A DNA stretch of 64,000 nucleotides from Streptomyces odontomachi (GTDB lineage: Bacteria > Actinomycetota > Actinomycetes > Streptomycetales > Streptomycetaceae): contig NZ_JAMJWG010000005.1 of assembly GCF_024435355.1 (NCBI RefSeq), forward strand, positions 407,636 through 471,635, given 5' to 3'. Position numbers and translations under genes: made by a program. The notes under the pieces are model-generated. The model had not been told where the DNA came from, did no database searches, and saw only the letters and a program-made list of their open reading frames with translations. Each line of letters starts with the position of its first letter. Position 1 is the first letter of the stretch. Below, piece by piece: positions 32,986 to 41,885 of the stretch.

Positions 32986-34614
32986 ATGCGTGGATCTGGA
33001 TCTTCTGCTTCGTCAGCCGCTTCGTCAGCTTCGTCAGCCGCTGTGTCGGCCGTGTCCGCATGTGCCCTGTGCGTGGGCGCCGTCGTGCTTCCGTTCGCCC
33101 TGTCCACCGATGCGCATGGGGCGTCCGTGGCGCCGTTCTCCGCGGCGGTGACGGACCAGGACTCACGCACCGCCGCCTCCGGTCGCACCCAGTCGTTGCC
33201 CCTCGCCCCGCTCGCCGCCGACCGTGCCCTCGGCTCCCGTAAGGCCCAAGGCCTGACGCAGCGTCATGTGCAGCCGTTCGCCCTGCTCGGCGTCGTCTGG
33301 GACGACCCGGACGCGGAACTCGGCGGTCGGGTTCAGGTACGTACCCGTGCGGTGGGCGCCAGCACGTGGTCGGCCTGGCGGGACGTCGCCGCGCACGGTC
33401 GCGAGCACGCACCCGACCCGGCCACCGCCGAGCACTCCGCCAGGCGGGTGCGCGGCGGCACCGCGCCGCTGTGGGTGGGGAGATCCGACGGCGTGGAGGT
33501 ACGGGTGATGCCGGCGGAGGGCGGGAGCGGAGGCGGGCAGGGTGCGTCGGCCGGCAGATCGCCGGCGGTCAGGGGGAGTGGCGACGGCGACGGGGGCGGG
33601 GGCCGGACCGGGAGAGCGGGCGGCGTGGCGACGTCCACCGGAACTGACCGGGCCGGTCCGGAAGCGGTCGGCGCGGTGGCGGACACCCGGGAACGGGCCA
33701 GCCGGACCACCGACCGTACCCCGGCCACCCGACCGCGCCGCCCCGAAGACGGCCACACCGCCACCCTGCCGCACGGCCTGCACCTCGAACTGGTCGACCC
33801 GGGCGACCTGCCGGCGACAGGGGATGCGGTCACCCCGGATGCCGCGTCCGTGCCCGACGCGGCCGCTGCGGCCAACGCGCACCTCGCGCCCGCCGGCGCC
33901 ACCGTCATCCCGGCACGCGACCGGGACGGCGTCAGGGACGGTGTCAGGGACGGCATCCGGGAGAGCGCGCAGGGCGGCAGCCGGGGCAGCGCCCCGGACG
34001 GCAAGCCGTACATCGGTGCGCGTCCCGAGATCGTGACCCGCAGGGGCTGGGACGCCGACGAGGGCCTGAGGGAGCGCGGGTTCGTCTACACCGGCCAGGT
34101 GCGGGCCGCCTTCGTGCACCACACCGACAGCGGCAACGACTACTCCTGCGACGAGGCCGCCTCGATCGTGCGCGGCATCTACCGCTTCCACGTCGTGAGC
34201 ATGGGCTGGCGTGACATCGGCTACAACTTCCTCATCGACAAGTGCGGCACGATCTACGAGGGCCGCGCGGGAGGCGTCGACCGGCCGGTCAAGGGCGCCC
34301 ACACCATGGGGTTCAACAACGACAGCACCGGCATCGCCGTGATCGGCACCTTCACGGACGCGGCACCTCCGAACGCCGCCGTACACGCGCTCGCCGGGCT
34401 GACCGCCTGGAAACTGGGCCTGTCCGGGGCGGATCCACAAGGCCAGACGTATCTCACGTCCGAGGGCGGAAACCTCTTCCCGAAGGGGCAGGAGGCCCGG
34501 TTGAACGTGGTGTCCGGACACCGCGACGGCTACGCGACCGACTGCCCCGGCACCCGGTTGTACGACAAGCTCGGATCGGTGCGCGACACCGCGGCCCGGC
34601 TCCAGGGCCGCTGA
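32986..34614 (+). CDS. Secreted N-acetylmuramoyl-L-alanine amidase (PGRP/Amidase_2)
   Basis: Exported peptidoglycan amidase of about 542 residues. A serine-rich signal (repeated SSA before VSACALCVGAVVLPFALS, cleavage near THAHGA-like ADAHGA) is followed by a ~300-residue low-complexity region with the short repeat DGVRDGVRDGI, then the C-terminal PGRP domain (about 345-535). Zinc ligands are in FVHHTDSGNDY and VVSGHRDGYATDCPGT; YNFLIDKCGTIYEGRAGG and GAHTMGFNNDSTGIAVIG complete the fold. The start at MRGSGSS is chosen for the signal peptide; the ribosome site is poor and the frame is open upstream. A wall-remodelling role fits the neighbouring LCP cluster. Confidence 0.87.
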   Translation: MRGSGSSASSAASSASSAAVSAVSACALCVGAVVLPFALSTDAHGASVAPFSAAVTDQDSRTAASGRTQSLPLAPLAADRALGSRKAQGLTQRHVQPFALLGVVWDDPDAELGGRVQVRTRAVGASTWSAWRDVAAHGREHAPDPATAEHSARRVRGGTAPLWVGRSDGVEVRVMPAEGGSGGGQGASAGRSPAVRGSGDGDGGGGRTGRAGGVATSTGTDRAGPEAVGAVADTRERASRTTDRTPATRPRRPEDGHTATLPHGLHLELVDPGDLPATGDAVTPDAASVPDAAAAANAHLAPAGATVIPARDRDGVRDGVRDGIRESAQGGSRGSAPDGKPYIGARPEIVTRRGWDADEGLRERGFVYTGQVRAAFVHHTDSGNDYSCDEAASIVRGIYRFHVVSMGWRDIGYNFLIDKCGTIYEGRAGGVDRPVKGAHTMGFNNDSTGIAVIGTFTDAAPPNAAVHALAGLTAWKLGLSGADPQGQTYLTSEGGNLFPKGQEARLNVVSGHRDGYATDCPGTRLYDKLGSVRDTAARLQGR

Positions 34615-34618
34615 GCGG

Positions 34619-34673
34619 GCGTGCGGCGGGCGTGCGGCAGGCGTGCGGCAGACGTGCGGCAGGCGTGCGGCAG
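34619..34673. repeat. 11-bp tandem repeat after the amidase
   Basis: Five near-perfect copies of GCGTGCGGCAG directly follow the amidase stop. The rest of the 336-base gap to the nucleotidyltransferase is GC-rich with further GGCACGGCAG echoes around 34850 and no recognisable gene. Confidence 0.8.
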
Positions 34674-34950
34674 CGAAGGCGGTCGACGGACCGCCGGCGA
34701 ACGGCACCGGGCGGTCACGGGATGGTGCATACACTGGCCCGCCGGGTCCTGTCACGGAACGGCCGCCGTCCGCTGGTCCGTACGTTCGCGCGTGCGCCCG
34801 GCGCAGAGCGGAAACCGGGCGGCGGGAAGCACGACGACAAGTCACGGCAGGGCACGGCAGGGCACAAACAGGGCACAGGGCGGGACGGCTGGCCCGGCCG
34901 GGACAGCGACGTCATGGCCGTGGCCCGGGCAGGAAGCAGAGAGACGACAG

Positions 34951-36033
34951 GTGACAGAAGCGATCCTCCTGGTCGGCGGCAAAGGCACCCGGCTGCGCCC
35001 GCTCACGGTCAACACCCCCAAGCCGATGGTCCCGGCGGCCGGTGTGCCGTTCCTCACCCATCAGCTGGCGCGGGCGAAGGCGGCGGGGGTCGAGCACATC
35101 GTCCTGGCGACGTCGTACCTGGCCGAGGTCTTCGAGCCGTACTTCGGCGACGGTTCGGCGCTCGGCCTGCACCTGGAGTACGTGACCGAACGCGACCCCC
35201 TCGGCACCGGCGGCGCGATCCGCAACGTCGCCTCCCGGCTGCGCTCCGACCCGGACGAGCCGGTACTGATCTTCAACGGGGACATCCTCACCGGACTCGA
35301 CATCCGCGCCCTCGTCGCCACGCACCGCTCGTCCGGCGCCGACGTCTCCCTGCACCTGACCCGGGTCACCGACCCGCGCGCGTACGGCCTGGTGCCCACC
35401 GACTCCACCGGCCGCGTGCAGGCCTTCCTGGAGAAGCCGACCACACCGGAAGAGATCGTCACCGACCAGATCAACGCCGGTGCCTACGTCTTCCGGCGCT
35501 CCGTCATCGACACCATCCCGGCGGACCGGCCGGTCTCCGTGGAACGCGAGACGTTCCCGGGGCTGCTGGCCGCCGGCGCCCACCTCCAGGGCATGGTCGA
35601 CTCCACCTACTGGCTGGACCTCGGCACGCCGGCGGCCTTCGTGCGCGGCTCGGCGGACCTCGTCCTGGGCCGCGCCCCGTCCCCCGCGGTACCGGGCCGC
35701 TGCGGCGACCGCCTGGTGCTGCCGCGGGCCCAGGTCGCACCGGGCGCGAAGCTCACGGGCGGCACGGTGATCGGAGAGCGCGCGACGATCGGCGAGGGCG
35801 CGCAACTGTCCGGGAGCGCCGTACTGTCCGGAGCCGTCGTGGAACCCCACGCCGTGGTCACCGACTCCCTGATCGGCGAGGGCGCCCGCATCGGCGCACG
35901 CGCCGTCATCTCCGGCTCGGTCGTCGGCGACGGCGCCACGGTCGGCGCCGACAACGAACTCCTCGCCGGCGCCCGCGTCTGGTGCAACGCGATCCTGCCG
36001 CCGGGGTCGCTGCGGTTCTCGCCGGACCAGTAG
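34951..36033 (+). CDS. Sugar-1-phosphate nucleotidyltransferase (mannose-1-phosphate guanylyltransferase type)
   Basis: Makes a nucleotide sugar, most likely GDP-mannose, from a sugar-1-phosphate. The 360-residue protein has the NTP_transferase signature LVGGKGTRLRPLTVNTPKPMVP, cut here to its core GGKGTRLRPLT, then GTGGAIRN, FNGDILTG and FLEKPTTPE, followed by a left-handed beta-helix of hexapeptide repeats (IGERATIGEGAQLSGSAVLS and onward, about 268-345). This two-domain form matches the GDP-mannose pyrophosphorylases of actinobacteria. The GTG start is at the beginning of the fold; the frame is open 110 codons upstream without support. With manB and manA elsewhere in the window it would complete the route to GDP-mannose for glycoprotein and glycolipid mannosylation. 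Confidence 0.86.
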   Translation: MTEAILLVGGKGTRLRPLTVNTPKPMVPAAGVPFLTHQLARAKAAGVEHIVLATSYLAEVFEPYFGDGSALGLHLEYVTERDPLGTGGAIRNVASRLRSDPDEPVLIFNGDILTGLDIRALVATHRSSGADVSLHLTRVTDPRAYGLVPTDSTGRVQAFLEKPTTPEEIVTDQINAGAYVFRRSVIDTIPADRPVSVERETFPGLLAAGAHLQGMVDSTYWLDLGTPAAFVRGSADLVLGRAPSPAVPGRCGDRLVLPRAQVAPGAKLTGGTVIGERATIGEGAQLSGSAVLSGAVVEPHAVVTDSLIGEGARIGARAVISGSVVGDGATVGADNELLAGARVWCNAILPPGSLRFSPDQ

Positions 36034-36398
36034 GGATCGGTCGACCGACCGGTTCTCATCGCGCCGGTCGCGATCGGAGCGCCTGCTGGGGGGCAGGGGC
36101 GGGCTCTGGCCGGACGGACGGCTTCCGGAGGGACGGAGCGGCGCGGGGCGGGCAGTGGCGCGGGGCGCGGCATCGGGACCGCGCGCCCGCGTGCCCGCGC
36201 GCCGGCGGTCGGCCAGGATCTGCGTGCCGTCGCCACCCGTGAGACCGTGGAAGTGCTCGAAAGATCATCGGGCGCGGATCTGCCGGGGTCGCCCGTGCGT
36301 CCGCACCACGGCGGCACGGCCCGGCGAAGGACGGACGGTCACCGGTCGCGGTGCGGCAGGCCGGGCGCCACCTCCCAGCCACCTCCGAGGAGGAGCGG
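36034..36398. other. Intergenic stretch without a recognised element
   Basis: A 365-base GC-rich gap between two genes on the same strand. It contains several short CG-rich inverted stretches (for example around 36150-36210) but no convincing promoter, RNA or gene. Confidence 0.4.
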
Positions 36399-36620
36399 AT
36401 GATCGCGCTGGAGACGATCGCCTACTCGTTGGGCGTGATCGCCATCACCTTCGCCACCGTGCTCTTCATGATGGGCGGCCTGTCCTATGCGCGACGCCAC
36501 GCGCAATCGGACGGGACGGGCACGGTCCACGCGCACCACCGGCTGCCGGTCGGCCGACGGCGGAAGGAGCGGGAGGAACGGGGGGAGCGGGAAGATCGGG
36601 AGGAGCCGCGCCGGAACTAG
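36399..36620 (+). CDS. Small single-pass membrane protein
   Basis: A 73-residue protein of unknown function. One hydrophobic helix spans about residues 8-28 (YSLGVIAITFATVLFMMGGL), followed by a basic segment and a highly charged C-terminus of alternating Arg/Lys/Glu (KEREERGEREDREE) likely to be helical and cytoplasmic. The ATG is supported by GGAGGAGCGG immediately upstream, one of the best ribosome sites nearby. Small membrane proteins of this type sit beside envelope genes in many streptomycetes, but no family is recognised. Confidence 0.72.
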   Translation: MIALETIAYSLGVIAITFATVLFMMGGLSYARRHAQSDGTGTVHAHHRLPVGRRRKEREERGEREDREEPRRN

Positions 36621-36824
36621 GGCCGCGGCAGGCAGTGTTCGGGCGGCTCGACGAGGGCACGCCACCCGTCACGCGCGCGCCCATCGCCCGGCACCGGGTC
36701 TCGTCAGGGCCTGCCATGTCGTACCGGGTCTCGTCAAAGCCCGTCGTGACGCACCGGACCACGCCAAGGCGGACCATGCCGGTCGGTCTCGTCAGGCCGG
36801 CGGTCCGGTGCGGCGCGCGCCCGG

Positions 36825-37910
36825 TCAGAGTTGGCCGATGTCCGTTCGCGGCATCTTAGGCGTGCGTCGTGCGGGTGTGCGGCCGCTGAGCAGGATGAGC
36901 CGGGCGGCCCGATGCCGCTGCCCGGCGTACGGCTCAAGCAGCTCCAGCATCCGCGCGTCATCCGCGTCGCGTTCCCCGGTCAGTGCGTAGCCGACGATGC
37001 CGGGCAGGTGGAGGTCGCCGACGGTCACCTCGTCGGGGGCGCCGTGCGTGCGCTGCACCGTCTCGGCCGACGTCCACGGGCCGATGCCGGGGATCAGTTC
37101 GAGCCGGGCGCGGGCGGCGGCGGGGGCCAGGTCCACGGCCTCCTCGAGCCGCCGGGCAACCCGCACGGCCCGCAGGATCGTCGACGAGCGCTTGTGGTCG
37201 ACGCCGGCGCGATGCCATTCCCAGGAGGGGACCAGCGCCCAGGTGCGGGGCGCGGGCATGACGTGGAGCCGGTCGGGCGCGGGTCCCGGAGCGGGCTCGC
37301 CGTACCGCCGCACCAGCAGCCGCCACGCCCGGTACGCCTCCTGGGTGGTGACCTTCTGCTCCAGCACGGACGGGATCAGGGACTCCAGGACCAGACCGGT
37401 CCGGGTCAGCCGCAGCCCCGGCCTGCGGTGCCGGGCCAGCGCGACGAGCCGGTGTCGGGGCGCGAAGGCCGACGGGTCGTCCAGCGCGCCGAGCAGCGTG
37501 GGGAGCGTTTCGAGCAGCCAGTTCGCCCCGGGGCCCCACGCGGAACCCTGCACCCTGTCGCCGCGGGGGGCGACGCGCAGCGTGCCGGGGCCTTCGGGGG
37601 TGAGGCTGGCCCGCCACACCGCCCCGTCCGGCGTCACCCGGAAGGTGGGGTCACCGCCGCCGCGGCGCAGCGGCCCCATCACCAGCCCGAGGTCGAGCGG
37701 CCAGGAGGGCGCCCAGATCCGGGTACGCGCGGGCGCGCGACGCGGCCCCGAGGCGCCGACGCCGGCGGTGCCGTTCGTCGCGGCGGCACGGGACCCGGTC
37801 GCGGCCGTTGCCACGGCGTCCGGCGCGCCGGACCGGGGAGCCGGTACGGCGCTGTGGCCGCCGCGCACGGTGGTGCGCGTGGGACGGCGGGGGGCGAAAC
37901 GTCCTGCCAC
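36825..37910 (-). CDS. HhH-GPD DNA glycosylase (AlkA/3-methyladenine glycosylase II type)
   Basis: Base-excision repair glycosylase of 361 residues. The C-terminal half has the helix-hairpin-helix LIPGIGPWTSAETVQ (272-286) and the catalytic aspartate in VTVGDLHLPG (Asp299), with VLEQKVTTQEAYRAWR as the helix before it. This is the AlkA-like arrangement without a 4Fe-4S cluster. The first ~65 residues are low-complexity Ala/Arg/Pro/Thr and may not be folded; a later start cannot be excluded. The GTG has AAGGA about ten bases upstream. It is convergent with the small membrane protein. Substrate base (alkylated purines expected) is inferred from family only. Confidence 0.85.
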   Translation of the reverse strand: MAGRFAPRRPTRTTVRGGHSAVPAPRSGAPDAVATAATGSRAAATNGTAGVGASGPRRAPARTRIWAPSWPLDLGLVMGPLRRGGGDPTFRVTPDGAVWRASLTPEGPGTLRVAPRGDRVQGSAWGPGANWLLETLPTLLGALDDPSAFAPRHRLVALARHRRPGLRLTRTGLVLESLIPSVLEQKVTTQEAYRAWRLLVRRYGEPAPGPAPDRLHVMPAPRTWALVPSWEWHRAGVDHKRSSTILRAVRVARRLEEAVDLAPAAARARLELIPGIGPWTSAETVQRTHGAPDEVTVGDLHLPGIVGYALTGERDADDARMLELLEPYAGQRHRAARLILLSGRTPARRTPKMPRTDIGQL

Positions 37911-38093
37911 GCTGCCGGATCCTTCGGGAATGTGGGCGGTTATGGATGGGGCGCGGCGGCCGGCGAGGGCGCCGGCGGTGCCGGCGTGGGGTGCGGGAGC
38001 CGCTGCCAGTGCGATTACGGGGGTGGGTACGGGGGTGGGGCGCCCCAGGGGCGGGGGACGCGTCCCCGAGCCTAGGCCAAGGCTTAGGCCCGC

Positions 38094-39479
38094 TCACCGC
38101 ACCTCGACGAACGCCCCCGCCTCCCGCTCCGGCCGGGGCCTGGGGTCCTCGGCCGGGTGGCCGATCGCCACGGCACCCATGGGGTCCCAGTCGTCCGGCA
38201 GCTCCAGCACGTCCCGCACCACGGGGCGGCAGAACATCGTCGACGACACCCAGGCGGAGCCGAGACGCTCGCCGGCCAGCGCGACGAGGAAGTTCTGCAC
38301 CCCGGCGCCGGCGGCCACCACGAACATCTCCCGCTCGGCGGCGTCGCGCCGGGCGTCCCCGTAGTGGTGCGCCCCGTCCGCCACCAGGCAGGGGACGGCC
38401 AGATAAGGGGCGTTGCGCAGCACGTCACCGCGGCGCACCCGCTTGGCGATGGACTCCGCGGACTTGCCGTCCCGGCGCAGGTCGTCGACCCAGGCGTCCC
38501 GCATGGCGTCCAGCAGCCGGGTCCGGGACCGCTCGGACTCCAGCAGCACGAACCGCCAAGGGGTGGTGTGGTGCGGCGCCGGCGCCGTGACGGCCGCTGC
38601 CACGGCACGGCGCACCGCTGCCGGGTCCACCGGCTCGTCGGTGAACGCCCGCACCGTACGCCGCAGGGTGACCGCCTCCCGCACCGCTTCGGAGGTGCCC
38701 AGCCGGAACATGTCGTCCCGCGCCGCCCGCACCAGCGCCCGCGCCCCCACGTCCTGGCACGCCTCCGCAGGACCGGCACCGGGCAGGCTCGGCGTGCCGC
38801 CCCCGACCGTCAGGTGGCCCAGCCCGCGCACCACCGCCACCGGCAGCCCGTCCGTCTTGCCCTTGACGAGGTCGCCGGCGGCGGCGAGTTCGTCGGCGCT
38901 GGCGACGACGGTGGCCTGGAGCGGGTTGCCGTGGGCGTCCGTACCGCCGCGCAGGTCGTCGAGGACGCGGACGCCGGCCGCGCCGATCGCGACGTCCGTG
39001 AGACCGTCGCGCCAGGGGCGCCCGAAGGTGTCGGTGACCAGCACGCCCACGTCCACGCCGAGCACCGCGCGCAGTCCGGCGCGCACGGCGCGCGCGGAGG
39101 CGTCCGGGTCCTCGGGCAGCAACAGCACCGTCCCCACCGGAGTGTTGGACGCGTCGACGCCGGCCGCGGCCATCACCAGACCCAGCCGGTTCTCGACGAT
39201 GCGGAGCGGGCCGCGGCGCGCCACGACGCGTACCGTCTCGGCGTCTATGGCCGCCTCACGGTCGGTGGCCTCGACGATGCGGCCCTCCGCCTTGGAGACG
39301 ATCTTCGAGGTGATGAGGACCACGTCGCCGTCGGCGAGGCCCGGCTCGGCGGCCGCGATCAGCTTGGCGAGATCGTCGCCGGGTTGCACTTCCGGCAGTC
39401 CGGGCACCGCCCACACCTGGTACGACGGCGCGGACGGTAGGCGGTGCGAGGGGGCTGCCGAAGGCTCCGTGGCCGTCAT
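38094..39479 (-). CDS. fbiB: Coenzyme F420-0:L-glutamate ligase / nitroreductase fusion
   Basis: Adds L-glutamates to F420-0 to build the gamma-polyglutamate tail of coenzyme F420. The 461-residue protein joins a CofE-like ligase domain (about 20-245; GDVVLITSKIVSKAEGR, VTDTFGRPWRDGLTDVAIG) to a C-terminal FMN nitroreductase-like domain (about 255-461; RRTVRAFTDEPVD, APHHTTPWRFVLL, GAGVQNFLVALAGERLGSAWVSS), the arrangement of actinobacterial FbiB. Its ATG overlaps the fbiA stop (ATGA), so the pair is coupled. All domains are intact. Confidence 0.94.
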   Translation of the reverse strand: MTATEPSAAPSHRLPSAPSYQVWAVPGLPEVQPGDDLAKLIAAAEPGLADGDVVLITSKIVSKAEGRIVEATDREAAIDAETVRVVARRGPLRIVENRLGLVMAAAGVDASNTPVGTVLLLPEDPDASARAVRAGLRAVLGVDVGVLVTDTFGRPWRDGLTDVAIGAAGVRVLDDLRGGTDAHGNPLQATVVASADELAAAGDLVKGKTDGLPVAVVRGLGHLTVGGGTPSLPGAGPAEACQDVGARALVRAARDDMFRLGTSEAVREAVTLRRTVRAFTDEPVDPAAVRRAVAAAVTAPAPHHTTPWRFVLLESERSRTRLLDAMRDAWVDDLRRDGKSAESIAKRVRRGDVLRNAPYLAVPCLVADGAHHYGDARRDAAEREMFVVAAGAGVQNFLVALAGERLGSAWVSSTMFCRPVVRDVLELPDDWDPMGAVAIGHPAEDPRPRPEREAGAFVEVR

Positions 39480-40501
39480 GCCCGCACCTCCGTGGCGAGC
39501 GCGAGCGCTTCCCCGGCCATCCGGGCGGCGGCGTCGACGTCGGTCATCATCAGCGGCACGGCGCGGCAGCCGATACCGGCCGCCGCCACGCGCGGTACGG
39601 CGTCCGCGTCCACGGTGTCGACGAGCCAGCCGTCGAGCAGCCCGGAACCGTAGTGCTCGGCGACGGCGGCGGCCGTGGACTCCACGCCGATCGCCGCCAG
39701 CACCTTGTCGGCCATGCCCCGCACCGGGGCGTCGCCCACGATGGGGGAGAGGCCCACGACCGGGACGCCCGCGTCGGCGATCGCCTCCCTGATGCCGGGC
39801 ACGGCGAGGATCGGGCCGATGCTCACCACCGGGTTCGACGGCGGGAAGAGGACGAGGTCGGCCTCGGCGATGGCCTCCAGCACCCCGGGCGCGGGCTTGG
39901 CCTGGTCGGCACCGACCGGCACGACCGCGTGCGCGGGCACGGACGCGCGCCACCGGACCCAGTACTCCTGGAAGTGGATGGCCCGCTGCCCGCCGCCGGC
40001 GGCGCCGTCCCCTGAGGAGGTGCCCGCGGCGCCCGCCGGGCTCCCGCCGTCGGAGTCCGGCTCGGGCAGGGTGACGGCGACATGGGTCTCGACCCGGTCG
40101 TCGGTCATCGGGATGAGTCGTACGCCCGGCTGCCAGCGGTCGCACAGCGCCTCGGTCACCGCGCTCAGCGGATAGCCCGCGCCGAGCATCTGGGTACGGA
40201 CGATGTGCGTCGCGAAGTCACGGTCGCCGAGGCCGAACCACTCGGGACCGGCGCCGTACGCGGCCAGCTCCTCCTTGACGCGGAAGGTCTCGTCGGCGCG
40301 GCCCCAGCCCTGCTCCTCGTTGCTGCCGCCGCCGAGGGTGTACATCACCGTGTCGAGGTCCGGGCAGACCCGCAGGCCGAAGAGGTGGATGTCGTCGCCG
40401 GTGTTGCCGATGACGGTGATGTCGGCGTCCGGTGCCGCTTTCTTGAGACCGCGCAGGAATCGAGCACCGCCGATGCCGCCTGCCAGAACCACAATGCGCA
40501 T
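39476..40501 (-). CDS. fbiA: 2-phospho-L-lactate/phosphoenolpyruvate transferase
   Basis: Transfers the phospholactyl/enolpyruvyl group to Fo to make F420-0 or dehydro-F420-0. The 341-residue CofD-family protein starts with MRIVVLAGGIGGARFLRGL, followed by VIGNTGDDIHLFGLRVCPDLDTVMYTL and the C-terminal LFPPSNPVVSIGPILAVPG and GLSPIVGDAPVRGMADK. A ~25-residue Gly/Ser/Ala-rich insertion near residues 155-180 is not in most homologues and looks like a surface loop. The ATG begins the Rossmann fold at once. It is coupled to fbiB downstream. Confidence 0.94.
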   Translation of the reverse strand: MRIVVLAGGIGGARFLRGLKKAAPDADITVIGNTGDDIHLFGLRVCPDLDTVMYTLGGGSNEEQGWGRADETFRVKEELAAYGAGPEWFGLGDRDFATHIVRTQMLGAGYPLSAVTEALCDRWQPGVRLIPMTDDRVETHVAVTLPEPDSDGGSPAGAAGTSSGDGAAGGGQRAIHFQEYWVRWRASVPAHAVVPVGADQAKPAPGVLEAIAEADLVLFPPSNPVVSIGPILAVPGIREAIADAGVPVVGLSPIVGDAPVRGMADKVLAAIGVESTAAAVAEHYGSGLLDGWLVDTVDADAVPRVAAAGIGCRAVPLMMTDVDAAARMAGEALALATEVRA

Positions 40502-40601
40502 AACGCCCAGTCTTGCAGGCGGGTACGACAGCGCGTCGCCAGCGGGCCCCCACCGGCCGCAACCCGGCCCACCCGGGCACCCCGCCGGCGGCCCGGCGAC
40601 C

Positions 40602-41123
40602 CTACGCCCGCACCGACCCGTCCTGCCCCGCGACCACCGTCTTCCCGCCGCCGGCGCACCGGGTCGAGTGGACCGGCATCTCGGTCAGCGCCGGGTAGTA
40701 GACGTGCAGGCTGACGGCCGGTTCGAGGGAGTCGTTGACGACGCCGTGCACGTAACCGGGCGGGAACGCCCGCTGTGCGCCGGCGGTGAGGGTGTGCGTG
40801 CCGCGTCGGGTGTGCTCGGTGAGCGCCCCGTCCAGCATCGTCAGCACGCCCGACGAACGGCCGTGGTCATGGAGGCCGCTGCCCTGCCCGGGCACCCAGG
40901 ACAGCAGCCACAACTCGTATCCGGGGCCGGTGCGCAGCCGGTGGTACCAGCGTGTCGTGGCGTCATAACGGACGAGGTGGCGCCACTGCCCGGGGTCGGC
41001 GGCCACGGCGCGTGCCAGGCCGGCGAACTCGGCCACGGTCGAGGGGTGCTCACGGACCGGCTGGAGGAGGTGCGGGACCTCGAGGATGTCGCCGGCGATC
41101 TGGAGATCGCTGTCGCTGTTCAT
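40602..41123 (-). CDS. Cysteine dioxygenase
   Basis: Non-haem iron enzyme oxidising L-cysteine to cysteine sulfinate; 173 residues, as expected for bacterial CDO. The cupin core has the three-His iron site: LHDHGRSSGVL (two His) and YVHGVVNDS (third His), with WVPGQGSGLHDHG leading in and LHVYYPAL after. The Tyr in YYPAL is placed like the catalytic tyrosine. The ATG at MNSDSDLQ follows AAGGA at some distance; the frame is open far upstream without support. Immediately upstream lies a short ORF rich in terminal cysteines, which would couple expression to cysteine supply. Confidence 0.9.
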   Translation of the reverse strand: MNSDSDLQIAGDILEVPHLLQPVREHPSTVAEFAGLARAVAADPGQWRHLVRYDATTRWYHRLRTGPGYELWLLSWVPGQGSGLHDHGRSSGVLTMLDGALTEHTRRGTHTLTAGAQRAFPPGYVHGVVNDSLEPAVSLHVYYPALTEMPVHSTRCAGGGKTVVAGQDGSVRA

Positions 41124-41168
41124 GGAGTGGGGGGTCCTTGGCGGAAGAGTGCTGACGTGGCCTTCGAC

Positions 41169-41187
41169 GCCGCTGGAAATGGGCGGC
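41169..41187 (-). promoter_or_regulatory. Hairpin between cysteine leader ORF and cysteine dioxygenase
   Basis: GCCGC / GCGGC, a 5-bp stem with a 9-base loop, lies between the leader stop and the dioxygenase ATG. A competing pairing is possible between CTGCTG inside the leader's last Cys codons (+ strand 41223-41228) and CAGCAG (+ strand 41199-41204). This would allow ribosome position to choose the fold. Stem strength is modest. Confidence 0.35.
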
Positions 41188-41218
41188 GGAATGCGGTTCT
41201 GCTGGAGCGTGGAAGGGC

Positions 41219-41314
41219 TCAACAGCAGCGACAGCGACAGCTGTGGCGAGCGTGAGCAGCCGCACCGAGGGACCCGCCGGTGCGGGTCACGGTGAGCGCC
41301 AAGTTCGCGAGCAT
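41219..41314 (-). CDS. Cysteine-tract leader peptide upstream of cysteine dioxygenase
   Basis: A 31-codon ORF whose last seven residues are SCRCRCC, four cysteines within six residues next to the stop. It begins ATG (MLANLALTV) or, eight codons later, GTG (VTRTGGS), which could be a leaderless start. It ends 95 bases before the dioxygenase ATG. Clusters of codons for the pathway's own amino acid at the end of a short leader are the hallmark of ribosome-mediated attenuation; cysteine-responsive poly-Cys small ORFs are known from mycobacteria. The sequence is seen directly; that it is translated and regulates is inference. Confidence 0.6.
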   Translation of the reverse strand: MLANLALTVTRTGGSLGAAAHARHSCRCRCC

Positions 41315-41771
41315 GCCCACAAGAAGACCGGTTCACACTTGTGTTGTCAATGAGACGCCGGGAATGTGACGCGGGTTTCACCCCATCCGGTTGCTCCGTG
41401 GGGCGGGAGGTTTGCGGATCGGGTAGGAAGGAGAATACCGACCGCAACCCAGACGTATCGCCGGAGAAACGGATCTAGCGGATCTTCCGTAGGAGAATCG
41501 AGTCTTCGGTCGAGCCGGCTCCTCTTGGCGGGGGTCGGTGTTTTCCGGGCGAAGAGCGGATCTTCGTCGGGCAACGCAACGTGACCGGCGCACCTTGCGT
41601 CTCTCTCTGTGTACGGAAGCCCGGAGGGGGCGCCTTGGACTGTCGGGGGTGGGTGCGGGTACTCAGGTCGCGCATTGCCACTGGCATGTGTCAGTTTTAG
41701 GCGGATTTGAACACTTACTCCGAGGTGTTGGTTCCGCAGGGTGAATACGGGGCTCGATAGCAGATCTCAGC

Positions 41772-41801
41772 TTGACTGCCCCGGAGCGTCACACTTGTAA
41801 T
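41772..41801 (+). promoter_or_regulatory. Candidate whiB promoter
   Basis: TTGACT (41772-41777), an 18-base spacer and TGTAAT (41796-41801) form a plausible vegetative-type promoter about 85 bases before the whiB ATG. The 570-base region back to the cysteine leader is unusually AT-containing for this chromosome and probably holds more than one whiB start; I cannot place the others. Confidence 0.4.
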
Positions 41802-41885
41802 TTCACTCGTGTCGTTCGGACACAATCGGTGACGAATCGGTGGCGAACGGCGTTGCGGGGACGCAAAGACAGACGAGGGGCACAT

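Noticed and set aside
41378..41593. Small ORFs upstream of whiB
   Set aside because: Arg/Ser-rich, on both strands, without ribosome sites or codon bias; the region is better explained as whiB control sequence.
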